A stretch of 64,000 bases of DNA from Sceloporus undulatus (taxonomy: Eukaryota > Chordata > Lepidosauria > Squamata > Phrynosomatidae), in NCBI RefSeq assembly GCF_019175285.1, contig NC_056523.1, forward strand, positions 199,079,196-199,143,195, given 5' to 3'. Under the pieces are notes generated by a model. That model saw only the letters and a program-made list of their open reading frames with translations, searched no databases and had not been told where the DNA came from. Of the stretch, positions 22,033-32,306 are shown piece by piece (position 1 is the stretch's first letter; each line of letters opens with the position of its first letter). A program made the translations under genes and the position numbers.

Positions 22033-22363
22033 CTCCTGGAGCGGCGCGGAAACGGTGGCAATCGGCGGCATGACTGTGCGGGGGCCGGCAGAAAGGCCTT
22101 GGCGGGCCGGATCTGGCCCGTGGGCCGTAGGTTGCCGACCCCTGGTCAAGGCTATCAGAGCTTTGCAGGAAAAAAGACGGCCACAGTGACTGCATCTCAG
22201 CTAGAGGGTTAATGTATCTTTAGAGATCAGACTTGAGCAAACAGTATATTTTTCAGTACACTATGTGGTGGAAAATGAGGATATAAGGTATTGTTAAGAT
22301 TGTTTTTTTCTACAGGATATAAAGGATGAAAAAAACAACTGGAATATTTTTCCTGTTCTTTAG

Positions 22364-22451
22364 GACTTTCCATTTGAAATGGCCATAATTGGATTAGGCT
22401 TCCTTCTGTTGCAGGCTCCAGCCAATCAACAAAAGCCAATCTTAAAACTAG
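22364..22451 (+). CDS. FOCAD: FOCAD exon, 88 bp, ends one base into an Ala codon
   Basis: The acceptor is tcctgttctttag and the donor CTAG|gtaagg. It encodes DFPFEMAIIGLGFLLLQAPA and then NQQKPILKL plus the first base of the next codon; the human counterpart is DFPVELVIIGIALLLLQTPA followed by SQQKPILNL. It is one helix pair of the repeat scaffold. It follows a 5.5 kb intron packed with mobile elements, and the large hAT element ends only about 220 bp upstream. The split GCC alanine codon is completed by the exon at 25080. Confidence 0.93.
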
Positions 22452-22879
22452 GTAAGGTTCTTAAAACAAAACAAAACAAAACAATCTTCAATATACTTCT
22501 TGTCCATTTTATCAAAAACAACAACTTGAAATGTAAGTTGGAATGTGTTAATTCTCGTGTTTCTAGGTTTGCAATTCATTAAAAATATATTTCTAGTGGA
22601 AAAATATATTATTTCCTTATAGCATTTTTGTATCTATTGTGGAGATGGGGGAAGCAGAAGAGTTGCTGTAGATGCTTGTAAGCTTTACTTCACACCAGCT
22701 GTTCCCTACACCATGTTCTAGTCCCATATGTCGGCAATTGCATCACTTATAGAATGCTTGAATTGTAGCTTCTCTGTACTGCATTACCTCAGTTGTGTGC
22801 ATGTAGAAAGACAACACGACAGTGAGAATGTTGAACTAGTACCCTTTGCTCTATCTGTTAGTATGCTGTCTCACCCTCG

Positions 22880-23455
22880 TGTGCAGCCATGGGGGTGGGG
22901 TAGGAATGAGGGAATTCCCCCTCCCCAAGAATTACATTGACCTTCAATGTCATTTTATTTCAATCCCCAAATTTTTAGCATGCCAGCACCTTAAAATTTC
23001 AAATGAACTTTTAAAAACAGTATGCATCATACGTACTGTGTTAGACATAACCGTGTTAGTCTGGAAATCAGTATGCAAAAGAATCTTGTAGCACCTCTGA
23101 GACTAACTGAAAGAAAGGCGTTGGTAGCATGAGCTTTCCTAGAGTTAAGTCTATTTTCTCAGATGCATGTGAAATCAACTGAAGTCTATGAAAGGTCATA
23201 GTACTACTAACTTTTTTTCAGTTAGTCTCAAAGGTGCTACAAGTTTGTATGCTGATTTTCCACAGTAAGACACCTATGTCTTTGAATTCTACAATTTAGA
23301 AGCAGAGAGGAAGACAAAGTTAACAAGGAAATGTGAACACAGCAAATATAGACATTCTAGGTGGGACTAGTTTGCAGTATCTCACCAAATTTTGGGACTA
23401 AAGAAAATTTCATGAGGGAGTGGAATTCTCATTTTGAGGGGCACTACATTGCTTC
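22880..23455 (+). repeat. Unassigned repeat, copy 2, interrupted by a MITE
   Basis: It shares ordered blocks with 14690-15060: tcaatccccaaatttttag, tgaacttttaaaaac, then after the MITE tgtgaacacag and gaaaatttcatgaggg. Confidence 0.55.
23043..23281. mobile_element. Palindromic MITE (GTGTTAGTCTGG type)
   Basis: The left arm runs gacataaccgtgttagtctg to cttgtagcacctctgagac and aactgaaagaaa. The right arm holds the complement: cagttagtctcaaaggtgct, acaagtttgtatgctg and agacacctatgtc. It is a common reptile repeat I cannot name precisely, probably hAT-derived. Confidence 0.75.
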
Positions 23456-23504
23456 AGAAATGTGCATCTTTGCAAGGCCTTGGGGATGCAAAAAATATTG
23501 TGTA

Positions 23505-23988
23505 CGGTTCTCCCTCCATATTTGTGGGGGTTAAGGGAATGAGACCCCCGGGGATATGGAAAAATCGTGAATGACTCCACTCCCCACTAAGAATCCAGTT
23601 AAAGGGAAGGGCGAGTGGGGGAAGTGCAGCAGGGATGTGTGCTCCTTTCCCCCCACCTTTCTATCTCTTTAACTGACTCCCTGCCCCCTTTCCTCCCTAT
23701 CCTTTCCTTGGGCATCCCAAGGAGAGGATCGGGGAAGAGAAGGCAAGAATTGCCTTGTCCCCTCCGAGACCCTTCTCTTCCCCAATCCTTTCCCCTTGCA
23801 TTGGGGAGGAGAAGGGTCTGGGGGGGGGGGCAAGGTATTTCTTGCCTTCTCTTCCCTGATTGTCTCCCTGGGCAGCCCAAGGAAAGATTGGGCAGGGAAA
23901 GGGAGGAAGAATACTTGCAGTAGCAGCCTTGACTTTGTGATTAATTGAAACCGTGAGTCTCAAGACCGTGAATATGGAGGGCCGACTG
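23505..23988. mobile_element. Tigger/pogo-like element, 484 bp
   Basis: The left end cggttctccctccatatttg and the complement of the right end (cagtcggccctccatattc) match. TA lies on both sides (23503, 23989). The interior is GC-rich with inverted cccaagga/tccttggg units. No transposase is encoded. Confidence 0.85.
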
Positions 23989-24114
23989 TACACTTTAAAA
24001 ATATAAGCAGCTTAAAAACATACAGTTTTTGTATATACACAGACTTGCTATAGACAGTGGGAGAAGTGCACAGAAAAATGCATATATTGGAAAAAGAACA
24101 CCAATACATGCATT

Positions 24115-24358
24115 TGTCGTTGTCGTTGTTGTGTGCCTCTAAGTCATTTTTGATTTATGATGACCTTAAGGCAACCATATCATAGCGTTTTCTTGGCAAG
24201 TTTCTCTAGAATAGATTTGCCATTTCATCCTCTGAGGTTGAGAGACTGTGACTTGCCCAAGGCCACCCAGTGAGTTTTTATGCTTGAATGGGGATTTGAA
24301 CCCTGGTCTCTAGAGCTGTAGCCCAATGATCTAGCCACTACACCATACTGACTCTCAA
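24115..24358 (-). repeat. ACA-type SINE, nearly complete
   Basis: The + strand starts gtcgttgtcgttgttgtgtg, then has agtcatttttgatttatgat, ccaaggccacccagtgag, and tttgaaccctggtctctaga to the head complement ccatactgactc. Confidence 0.9.
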
Positions 24359-24502
24359 ATGCACATATATTATGGAAAATGCATATAGAAAATCTGTACA
24401 AATTTCTGTGTGGGCGGAAACACCAGTCTTCCAAACTGATATGAACAAAGAAGGAAATGCCACCAAATGGTAACTCCAAGTCTTTCACATCCCTGCGTGA
24501 TG

Positions 24503-24530
24503 GTGTGTGTGTGTGGGGGGGGGGGCGAGT
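24503..24530. repeat. GT run followed by G run
   Basis: A short gtgtgtgtgtgt tract runs into about eleven G bases. Confidence 0.9.
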
Positions 24531-24544
24531 AAGCCACATTGTCC

Positions 24545-24715
24545 TGTTTCGGTAAAACTACCAGACTGGCACTCAGAAGATTAACAGATTTTGGGAGCAT
24601 TATGCTTTTATGGACTATACATCTGATGAAGCAGGCTGAAATCCACAAAAAGTTAAGCCAGATAAAACCTGATCATCTTTAAGGTGTTAAAAGACTCTTT
24701 GTCATGTCTATTCAA
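24545..24715. mobile_element. Arm of a palindromic hAT-like repeat
   Basis: The segments catctgatgaagcaggctg, aaatccacaaaaagttaag and ctttaaggtgttaaaagact match a repeat common in reptiles. The second arm was not seen. Confidence 0.5.
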
Positions 24716-25079
24716 GATATCGTATTTCTGACAGTGGCAAGTGATGTGAAAACTATCTCTGGTGACTGATCTTTCTGTACTTGAAGCTGCAATTATAGAA
24801 TGATGAAGAACATGATATGTTAATCTTATTCTTGGTGGTTTTGTCTTATTCTTTATTTATCCTACTATAATAATAATAATGGAGTTCTTTTCAGTGTCAA
24901 GTGTAGATGGATTTTGGATATGTGTGAAATATAGAGGCAGAAAGTGTGTTGGCAGTTCTAATTTTCAGGAAGAGAAAATACAATCCGATTGTCAGTTCCC
25001 TTTGTAATACATCACCGAGAACTCGCATATCCTATAATGTTTTAAAGTTCCAGGTACTATTTTATTCTTGCTTCTTTAG

Positions 25080-25282
25080 CCATCAAGATCCTTTCCTGTT
25101 CTGAAACCAAGAAGACTCAGACAGCAGCCCTTATCTTGGTGATGCCTGCACTGCAGATCTTATCATCCACAGCGGTACAGGACTACATAACTGAGGACAG
25201 TGGAGGCACTACAAGACAGCAGTTGGCCATTAATCTTCTAGAAATTGTACAGCAGGAAGAAATGAACGAGAAAAACCAACCA
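25080..25282 (+). CDS. FOCAD: FOCAD exon, 203 bp
   Basis: The acceptor is cttgcttctttag and the donor CCA|gtaaaa, a weaker donor than its neighbours because the last exonic base is A. The two leading bases complete alanine; 67 codons follow. They include VMPALQILSSTAVQDYI and RQQLAINLLEIVQQEE; human counterparts are VMPILQILSSTALEDCI and RQQLALNLLEMIQQEC. The acidic stretch TEDSGGTT and the tail EEMNEKNQP form a poorly conserved loop, which suits a surface segment. The frame stays open past the donor for about 170 bp, but those residues match nothing in the family and the next exon continues in phase 0. Confidence 0.92.
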
Positions 25283-25500
25283 GTAAAAGTTTTTCCCCAT
25301 TACATACTTTCATTTTATGTTGCTGGGGAGAAAATAGTAATATTTCAGTGCTTCTCCCACCTTCTCTGCTTCAAGCATACTATTGTACGAATGAGAACTT
25401 GTATTAAAACATGGATTCTTTCTATGGTGAAAGGGTGTACCAGATTCTAAGGGGACTGCAAGTAAATTACCTAAATTTACAAAGGCTGCTTCTGTTAAAT

Positions 25501-25636
25501 CGGGGTGGGCAATATGTTACCCTCCAGATATTGTTGGACTGCAGCTCCCAGCATCTTTCACAATTGGCTATTCTGACAAGGCTGGTGAGAGTTGCAGTCT
25601 GACAACATCTAGAGGGCCACATGTTACCCACCCTTG
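25501..25636. mobile_element. hAT-type MITE (GGGGTGGGCAA ends)
   Basis: The left end cggggtgggcaatatgttac pairs with the right end atgttacccacccttg, inverted. The flanks tgttaaat and aattaaat agree at 6 of 8 bases. The interior includes tgttggactgcagctccc and its partial complement. Confidence 0.8.
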
Positions 25637-25814
25637 AATTAAATGCCTTTATCTGCTGTAGTGACCACTGCAGTCCACTCCACAGTATATAATGTGGTTG
25701 AGGTATTATCCAGAAATAAACTCCTAATTCATGAATTCATGAGGTATCTTTCAGTTAAAATAAGTGACTGTCTTGTAAGACTACTCTGGTTTTATGGGCA
25801 GACCTGGAATTTTA

Positions 25815-25935
25815 AAATTGTACACCATCAGCAGTCCTAGAGATGTTGTTTAACTGCAACTGGCAGCATCCCTAGCAAATGTAGCCAATAATGAGGAATG
25901 CCAGGATTTGCAGACCAAAAACATCTGGAAGATGG
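25815..25935. mobile_element. Degraded hAT-type MITE
   Basis: It resembles 25501-25636: tttaactgcaactggcagc, then aatgaggaatgccaggattt and ccaaaaacatctggaag. The ends are eroded. Confidence 0.45.
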
Positions 25936-26132
25936 CATGATTTCCATTCCTGCTGTACACTAATGCCTGAATTGTCATGTTAGTCCCAGCTAGTGCAGAA
26001 CTGTTGAATAATGGGATTTACACAAGTGCTGATTGACCTCTCAGCAAATGGATTTATACTAATTGTGATAATGAATGGGATTTAGCCTCTAATATAAAAT
26101 GTGAATTGACAAAAAGGTGCACATAGATAATG

Positions 26133-26300
26133 TGTGGTGTGCCCAAGTCATTTCTGACTTATGGCAACCCTAAGGCGACCCTATCATGGGGGCTTTCTTG
26201 GCAAGATTAGTTCAGAGGAGGTTTGTTCTTGTCTTTCCCTGAGGCTGGGAGTATGTAACTTGCCCAGGGTCACCCAGTGGGTTTCATGGCCAAGCAAGGT
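26133..26300 (-). repeat. ACA-type SINE, 5' head lost
   Basis: The + strand has aagtcatttctgacttatgg, aaggcgaccctatcatggg, cttggcaagattagttcag and gtcacccagtgggtttcat. Confidence 0.85.
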
Positions 26301-26349
26301 ATACACATATATGTAAGCATATTTGCCAGAAAATATTAGAAACAAGGAC

Positions 26350-26700
26350 ATTGTTTATTTAGGTTATCTATACCCTGCTCTTCAGTCAGTGCAGCTTACA
26401 GGTTGTCAATTTGACGGTTCCCTGCCTTCAGGCTTACAGTCTAAAAAGACATGACATAAAGGAGAATAAAATGGCAGTGGAGAAGATCAAGTCCAGGAGA
26501 TACTGCCAGTTCTTCTCTCCCTCCAAGGCCAAGATGGTAGCAGCTAAGAAAGAGGGAGGACCCTTCAACTTCCTGTAGGCCTAAGTATGGTAGAGCTGTG
26601 CCTGCATCTCCTCCTCTCCCTCCAAGGCCAGGATGACAGCAATCAAAATGCGGGGAGGACCTTTAATCTTCTTCCAGATCCAGGCATGGACTTAGGAACA
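26350..26700 (-). repeat. Retroelement 3' region, antisense, kin of 1828-2235
   Basis: It has ccctgccttcaggcttacag and ctaaaaagacatgacataaa, as in the copy at 1828. A ctccctccaaggccaagatg block then occurs twice (26516 and 26615), showing an internal duplication. Confidence 0.5.
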
Positions 26701-27937
26701 GATAGTAACTGTGCATCACTTGGCTACTTAGCAGTGGTGGCAGTATGCTGGCAAAACCTCTAGGTCACACACAGATCTGTCTAGTCTAGCGTTCTCAAAA
26801 CTGGTAGTCCTTAAGATGGTCTACTAGAAAATGGTCAACTGTCCATCTGCAAACCATCCCCTATCCCAGCATCCAAATATAATAGAACTTCCTTAATTAA
26901 GAATGTTTCAGACTGGTGAACTATAGCCCTGGTGGCCTTATTGTAGAAACTGTAATTTACTCAAGGTGCTGTTTTGGGAGGCAGGTGGGAAATGTCTTAC
27001 CGTGCAGTTGTATGCTTGTCTACTCAGATGTCAGTCCTGTTATGCTCAATGGGGCTAAAATAGTTATTTGTCTTATATGATTGGGTTCCTGTAAAACTAA
27101 GGCTGCCATATCTCCTTGCTCTCCTGCCCACTCTACTCTGTTCAAATAGTGGATAGAAGAATTAAAACAATAGAAGGCAATAGGAGCCCTTTGGGAATAG
27201 TGAATGGGGCACATTTACCTCTAAGCTGCTCTATCAGTCAAAGTGGCAACTTTGCAGGTGGCTGGATCTTAATTTTCAGTGTGCCATAATTGAAAGCGAT
27301 AAACAGGGGGGAGAGTAGTTTTAAAATATTTTCCTACTTGAAATGGCTTTTTAAAAGGTCATTTAAAGTACAGGAGCATTATACTTTCCATTATCCAAAA
27401 TGAATTTACATTACATTGAGCAATATAATTAAAACGGGTGTGTGCCATTCCTTGGAACTGCTCTGGCTGCTTATACAAAAATGTCTTGGTAGATCTGAAA
27501 CACGAGAGCAACGCTCTCCTCCCATACACTAAGGTTTATCTGACACAGGAGTTACAACTGCAGAGGAGGACTAGGTCCTGCAAAACATAGGGCAACAGCA
27601 GCCCAAGTTGCTTGACAGTTGCTTCTGCACAGTCTGCACCATTGTTGGGCAAATGCTGTGCTGTGAACTTTCCCTCAAGTGAGACTGATCCTCCTGAGAA
27701 ACATTACTGGAGCAGCTGGAACTAGAACATGTTCAGAATGATCCCAGCCTGCAGTGATAACATGAATTGAGATGGTTTGTGGTTAAATACTGTGACTCTT
27801 TCAGATCTTGATCTGGAGATCACCCTGCATGTTGGCTTGAGTCCATGGTTGCTTGTCATTTTATGTAAAGGGTGGGGTGCTTTTTGCTCACTCTGCCTTC
27901 TGTATACATCTCCCTGTGATCTGAATGAAATCCATGG

Positions 27938-28145
27938 TGCACAAACACTGCAGAAATAATACAGTTTGACACCACTTGAAGTGATGTAGCCCCCTTCTAT
28001 GGAATCCTGGGATTTGAGTTTCACAAATCCTTAGCTTTCTCTGACAAAGTCCTAGTGCCTCACAACATTACAAATGCCAGGAATCTGTAGGATGAAATCG
28101 TGGCAGTTAAAGTCAACTGCATTATTTCTACAGTGTAGATGCACC
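27938..28145. mobile_element. Long palindromic MITE
   Basis: The left arm tgcagaaataatacagtttg, acaccacttgaag and tatggaatcctgggattt faces the right arm ggcagttaaagtcaact, gcattatttctacagtgtag and atgcacc. It is the same family as 40425 and 50137. Confidence 0.85.
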
Positions 28146-28984
28146 CCCAGTTGCTACTCCCAGCTAGAGCAGACCCACTGCATCATTGACTGGAGATAAA
28201 TTAATACTTAAATCCCACAGGTTACCAAATGCATTTAAGACAATATTCCCACTATTCCCAAAGGTCTCTCACTCCAGAGGCAGGATGTAAAGTCCTATTC
28301 TTTACTGTGTTCTATCATGTAAGGCAAGTGAAGGTTCAAGGGCAGCAAATCTGAGTTTGCCCCTTACTGGATATTTACCATGAAGCTAATCCCTTCCTTT
28401 CCAAATGCATACTTCTATCTGTTATGCATTACTTGTTTTTAGATGCATGGTTAAATTTCTAAGTCTGCATATCCTATGTGAAGTGGCTTATAAGCTAAAA
28501 ATGCCCCAGCCCTTCTCCCTTTGATGATGGCAGTGGTGGGGTTCTATTTTGAAAGATTCTGCATCCATGAGCCACGTAAGTTAGTTCTTTGTCCTACTGA
28601 ACTCAGGTAATTTCAGCAAACCATTGAATTCAGATAATTTCAGTAATGCAGCAATCCCAAATTGCTTGGGGCCCCAAATGTGGGAATAACTTTTCTGATC
28701 GAACTCTAGTGCTTTCTTCCAATGATGGCTGTGTGGAAAGTAAAAAGAGTTTGTGATACATGTCACCTCACTTAGGAAATGAAGTCATAATTATCAACAG
28801 GAATGTCAGTAATTTATGTGGAGGAAAAAGCTTTCACGTGTTATTCTTCACACATGCTTTTTACACAAATCACCGAGGAACAATTTAACTTTTGTTTTAG
28901 AGGTATTTTTAGAGAGTTGGTTGGATAAAATTTTCTGGTGGAGAGATTTTCAATGTTCTAATGTGTATTTTTCATGTGCCTTAG

Positions 28985-29242
28985 GCTTGTTCTGATCGCT
29001 TCTTCCCCATAACCAGTGCTTATGGTTCATTGCACACTACTTGGAAGATCCTTGAGCTTCTGAGAGAAAGGTCTTCTACATTTGATTGGTTATCTTCTGT
29101 GAAGTCGATGCTGCCTATTACAACTGATGTCCCTGTCCATGTTTTCCTTCTGCTGGCCTATCTCCTTGTTCAAGAAAATGGAGAGAGCCTTCGTGATGTA
29201 CTGGCTACTACTACTGAAATTGCCAAAGCAGATTCATCCCAG
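28985..29242 (+). CDS. FOCAD: FOCAD exon, 86 codons, phase 0 at both ends
   Basis: The acceptor is ttttcatgtgccttag and the donor CAG|gtaata. The product begins ACSDRFFPITSAYGSLHTTW and ends TEIAKADSSQ. The human counterpart has LVCPVTSMYGTIFTAW and ends TELAQADSSQ. The middle, LPITTDVPVHVFLLLAYLLV, is the best conserved part and forms a strongly hydrophobic helix pair. At 258 bp it is the longest exon in the window and is symmetric. It opens onto the longest fully contained intron, about 13.2 kb. Confidence 0.94.
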
Positions 29243-29329
29243 GTAATAATAGTTTAGACAACTGACATGAAAGGTCTGCAGTTAATAGTTTACTGATTTG
29301 TTTCAAATCAGTCTGTGGTGCAGTAGCAT

Positions 29330-29875
29330 CATTGGCGGGGAGAGGATGCAGGCGGTGTGGACTACATCGGGTGACTCTTTGAAAGGCAGAAATGGTGGCA
29401 ACTACAGTGCCTTTTGGTTGATACCTCTAAGAGCTGTTTTGTTTGGAGCCAACTTGAATCTTATATGGTTTTGGTCCAAATTATATGGAAGACTGCATCT
29501 GTCCATGTTTTAAGATCCTAGGTGGAGAGCTTTTTCTTGGTGCCATGGCAGCTACAGTTGGTGAGGACATGGGTGGCTGCTCCCATGTTGTGGAATTCTC
29601 TCCCATCACAGACTAGATTGGCCCCATCTCTGCTCTGCTTCTGCTAGCAGACCTTTTTATTTGAACAAGCATTTGATCACTAATTAGCCATGCAGAAGAG
29701 TTTTTTTAATGGGCTATATGTGCTGTAATTGTACTGGTATGTTTTAAAGTGATTTTACACTGTTTTTAAGTACTATGGTAATTTTCTTTTTACCATTAGA
29801 GTTTAGAGGTACCTTGTCTTTTGTTTGGAGAAAGACAAGATATAAATATAAACATTAAGTAATTAAATATCCAGG
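29330..29875 (+). mobile_element. L2-like LINE 3' end, degraded
   Basis: Near 29570-29670 one frame reads LWNSLPSQTRLAPSLLCFC, the conserved L2 C-terminal block. It is followed by a UTR and the tail ggagaaagacaagatataaa. The borders are approximate. Confidence 0.65.
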
Positions 29876-29989
29876 TTTGTTCAGAGCATCTCAGGATGTC
29901 CTTTTTCAGCCTCTTAATAAGCCAGATTTTATTTCTTGCTCCAGGGTAAGCAACTGTGACCTTTTAGGTGAATTTCAAAAACCTTACCA

Positions 29990-30063
29990 CTGACTGTGCT
30001 GGGCTAGAACTGGTGGGAGTTTAATGCCAAAAACATCTGGGGGACCACAGTTGCCCACCTCTG
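29990..30063. mobile_element. hAT-type MITE right end
   Basis: The segments ccaaaaacatctgggggac and cacagttgcccacctctgctg match the complement of GGGGTGGGCAA-type left ends. Confidence 0.5.
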
Positions 30064-30489
30064 CTGTAGCTCTATGTGCACCCTAATGTTGTCTATTTCC
30101 TTGTGCTTTATCTGTAATGAATTTCAACACCCTCCTCCCAGCTTCTTTCCTCTCTTTACCCATCATGGTTCCTATTCATTTGCTCTGTGTGACAGAGAGT
30201 ACCTCTACCATATAGTAACAAATATTTTTTTTTTATTTTCTTGGTTTCACTTCCTCCTTTCCTCTCCTCTCACCTTTCTTTCCTTATTTTTTTAAAAAGT
30301 GTGCCTTTTTGGAGCACATCTAGAGGTGCCCAAAGAATCACAGTTAGCCTTATCTGATGTCATTTCATGATTTGGTTGATGGTGCATGGCTGTCTTCTCC
30401 ACAGAGACTCTTGTACATAAAAGCTATACAGGCAGATACATGCAATGCATGAAACGACCCTTGGGCTTTTCTGCTAAGTCCTGTACACT

Positions 30490-30590
30490 GACGTTATTTA
30501 TTAATTATTTAGTTGCTGTGAGTCCCTTACTAAGGGAAAGGTAGGATATGAAATAAATAAATGCATTAATAAATAAATAGAATAGAATGT
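30490..30590 (+). repeat. LINE 3' tail fragment with AAAT repeats
   Basis: The segment aagggaaaggtaggatatg then aaataaataaatgcattaat is the terminal piece of an L2-like copy. Confidence 0.5.
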
Positions 30591-31802
30591 TATAGTGTTC
30601 AAATGCAACCAGGCATTATTGATTGCATTGTGTCAATTAATTTTTGCAACAGTGAGCAGACAAAAAAAAAAAAGCATGAAATATTTTGTAATGATCTGCT
30701 GGTAACACTAAAGTGACATTAAACAGTCTTTTTTTTGTTCTTTTAAAGCATTTCTTACTGCAGAATTATTAGAAGGTATGGAACAGTACCCATATAATGA
30801 TTATTTATGTACCATACAGTACAAAGAGTCTCAAAGACTAACAATAGTGTAATAAGAACCGAAACACTTTTCTGGAAATCTTACAGCTGATCACTGTATT
30901 TAATTTCCTCACATGTCTCTTTGTTTTTAATAACATCCACTTAAAATGCAAAAAAGACCTAAAGAATGAGAACTGAGGGAATTGTGCCATACAGTTTGCA
31001 GCTCTCTGTGGGAACAGCTGCCTGCAGATGGTTTGTTCATGAGGCTTTTATCGTATTAATTCAAAACAGATAAATGGAAACTACTTTACAAGAAATGGGG
31101 AACTTGGGAATTTCTTTTCAGCCTCAGATGGCTTGGTTTGTCTTTGTTTGAGGTCTTCCATTGGAATCAAAAACAAATTTGCTTTCTATGGTATGTAATA
31201 GGGAAATAGAAAGAGTAGAACCACAGAGAGCTTGGTGCCAGTGGCTGTCTGCTGTAAATTATTTGCATAGTCATGGATCAAGATACGGGTTAAACCCCAG
31301 GTCAACCATAGTGTCTTCTCTAAAATGAAATTTGGATCTATAAATTGGGGGTATTTGGCTTGTTGGGAGGTTTCATGGTTGAGTTTATTATTAACAGAAG
31401 GGCATTAGGTTTTGTGAAGCTTTTCTGTCAGATCTCCACAAATGGGTCACAGAACTCTTTGGGAGTTTGGAATCCTTAATAGTTGTTAGGGTTTAAAAGT
31501 CATGACGGACTGTGACCCATTTTCTTTATTTGTGATCCACAAAGTATTCACATGTTGACTTCTGGAAAAAGCCTGAAGGCAGGCTTGTTACGTTTCGGTG
31601 GAGTTAACAGTCTGCATATGAAATCTGCTGTTTCAAAAACCAAAAATTTAAAATAGCCAATTATTATGAATCAAGTGCATACTGAAATAATGAAGATTAA
31701 GAATTAAAAATAATGTTTTCTAAAGCACTGCTGGCATGGGCAGTTGGGTAGCTTTGCAGCAAGATGCTCAATCAATGGAATTAAACTTTGTTTAAGTCTC
31801 TG

Positions 31803-32306
31803 AGGCTGCATCCAAACGAGCTAGTCTGGGAGCAAGCTAAAGTGTTCTGATCAGAAGCTGCCCCAAATTTTCCCCATTACCTAGGCATTCCAGACTGATG
31901 CTAGGCAGCTGTTCACACATGTGTCCCACTGTGCTTTCCACTGCTAGCAGGAATCACTCCCTCTGAAGCCAAAAATGAAGTGTAGTGGCAATCACATGGC
32001 TGGATACCTAGTTCTGACCTCAAAGGGGGTGATATGTGCCAGGAAGATGCATGTATGAACAGCAATGTCCAATGTTGCTCTGGAGGGCTCTGGATTTTCT
32101 GGGAAGATCCAGAGGAAAAGGTGAGTTTTTAAAATGGTAAAATGTTTTTAAAATGTTATAAAATGGTATAATGTGGATTTAGTGCTGAACTGGCTGTACT
32201 TCATCACCATAGTTCACAACAAATTCAGGGATTGGGCCCCGTGTCATCTGGACTGATCACTGTGAGATGGGAGAGGACATTCTATTTGGCCAATGCAGAC
32301 ATGCCT
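31803..32306 (+). mobile_element. DNA element with TGTCTGCATTGGCCA-type right end
   Basis: It has gagggctctggattttctgg, gaagatccagagg, agtgctgaactggctgtac and the right end ctatttggccaatgcagaca. The left end has drifted. At about 500 bp it is the longest of the four copies. Confidence 0.55.

Larger units (their letters stand above)
20459..22144. mobile_element. Large non-autonomous hAT element, 1.7 kb, with CpG-rich core
   Basis: The ends caggggtaggcaacctttt and the complement of gtaggttgccgacccctg form inverted repeats of the hAT CAGGGGT type. The flanks are CTCTAGAC on the left and gtcaaggc on the right, 5 of 8 alike. Inside, left to right: GC-rich sequence, a threefold ~140-bp tandem repeat with ATC tracts, a long pyrimidine tract and a CpG-rich hairpin block. 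The long open frames here on both strands are low-complexity and alter with strand; I see no transposase. Confidence 0.8.
16892..22363 (+). other. FOCAD: FOCAD intron, 5.5 kb, repeat-packed
   Basis: About three quarters is mobile DNA: an interrupted ACA-SINE, a BovB LINE with a second LINE inside it, and two adjacent hAT elements. The parts at 16892-17225 and 19740-20250 show nothing recognisable. Confidence 0.9.
22452..25079 (+). other. FOCAD: FOCAD intron, 2.6 kb
   Basis: It holds an unnamed repeat (22880-23455) with a palindromic MITE inside it, a Tigger-like element and an ACA-SINE. The parts at 22460-22870 and 24720-25070 are unrecognised AT-rich sequence. Confidence 0.9.
25283..28984 (+). 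other. FOCAD: FOCAD intron, 3.7 kb
   Basis: It contains a hAT-type MITE, an ACA-SINE, a retroelement 3' fragment and a palindromic MITE, listed separately. The parts at 26710-27930 and 28150-28980 show nothing recognisable. Confidence 0.9.

Noticed and set aside
21459-22195. Long open frames on both strands (145-228 codons), rich in Ser/Pro/Leu or Glu/Arg/Gly
   Set aside because: They follow from the pyrimidine tract and GC-rich block of the hAT element. Equivalent frames exist on both strands and no domain is visible.
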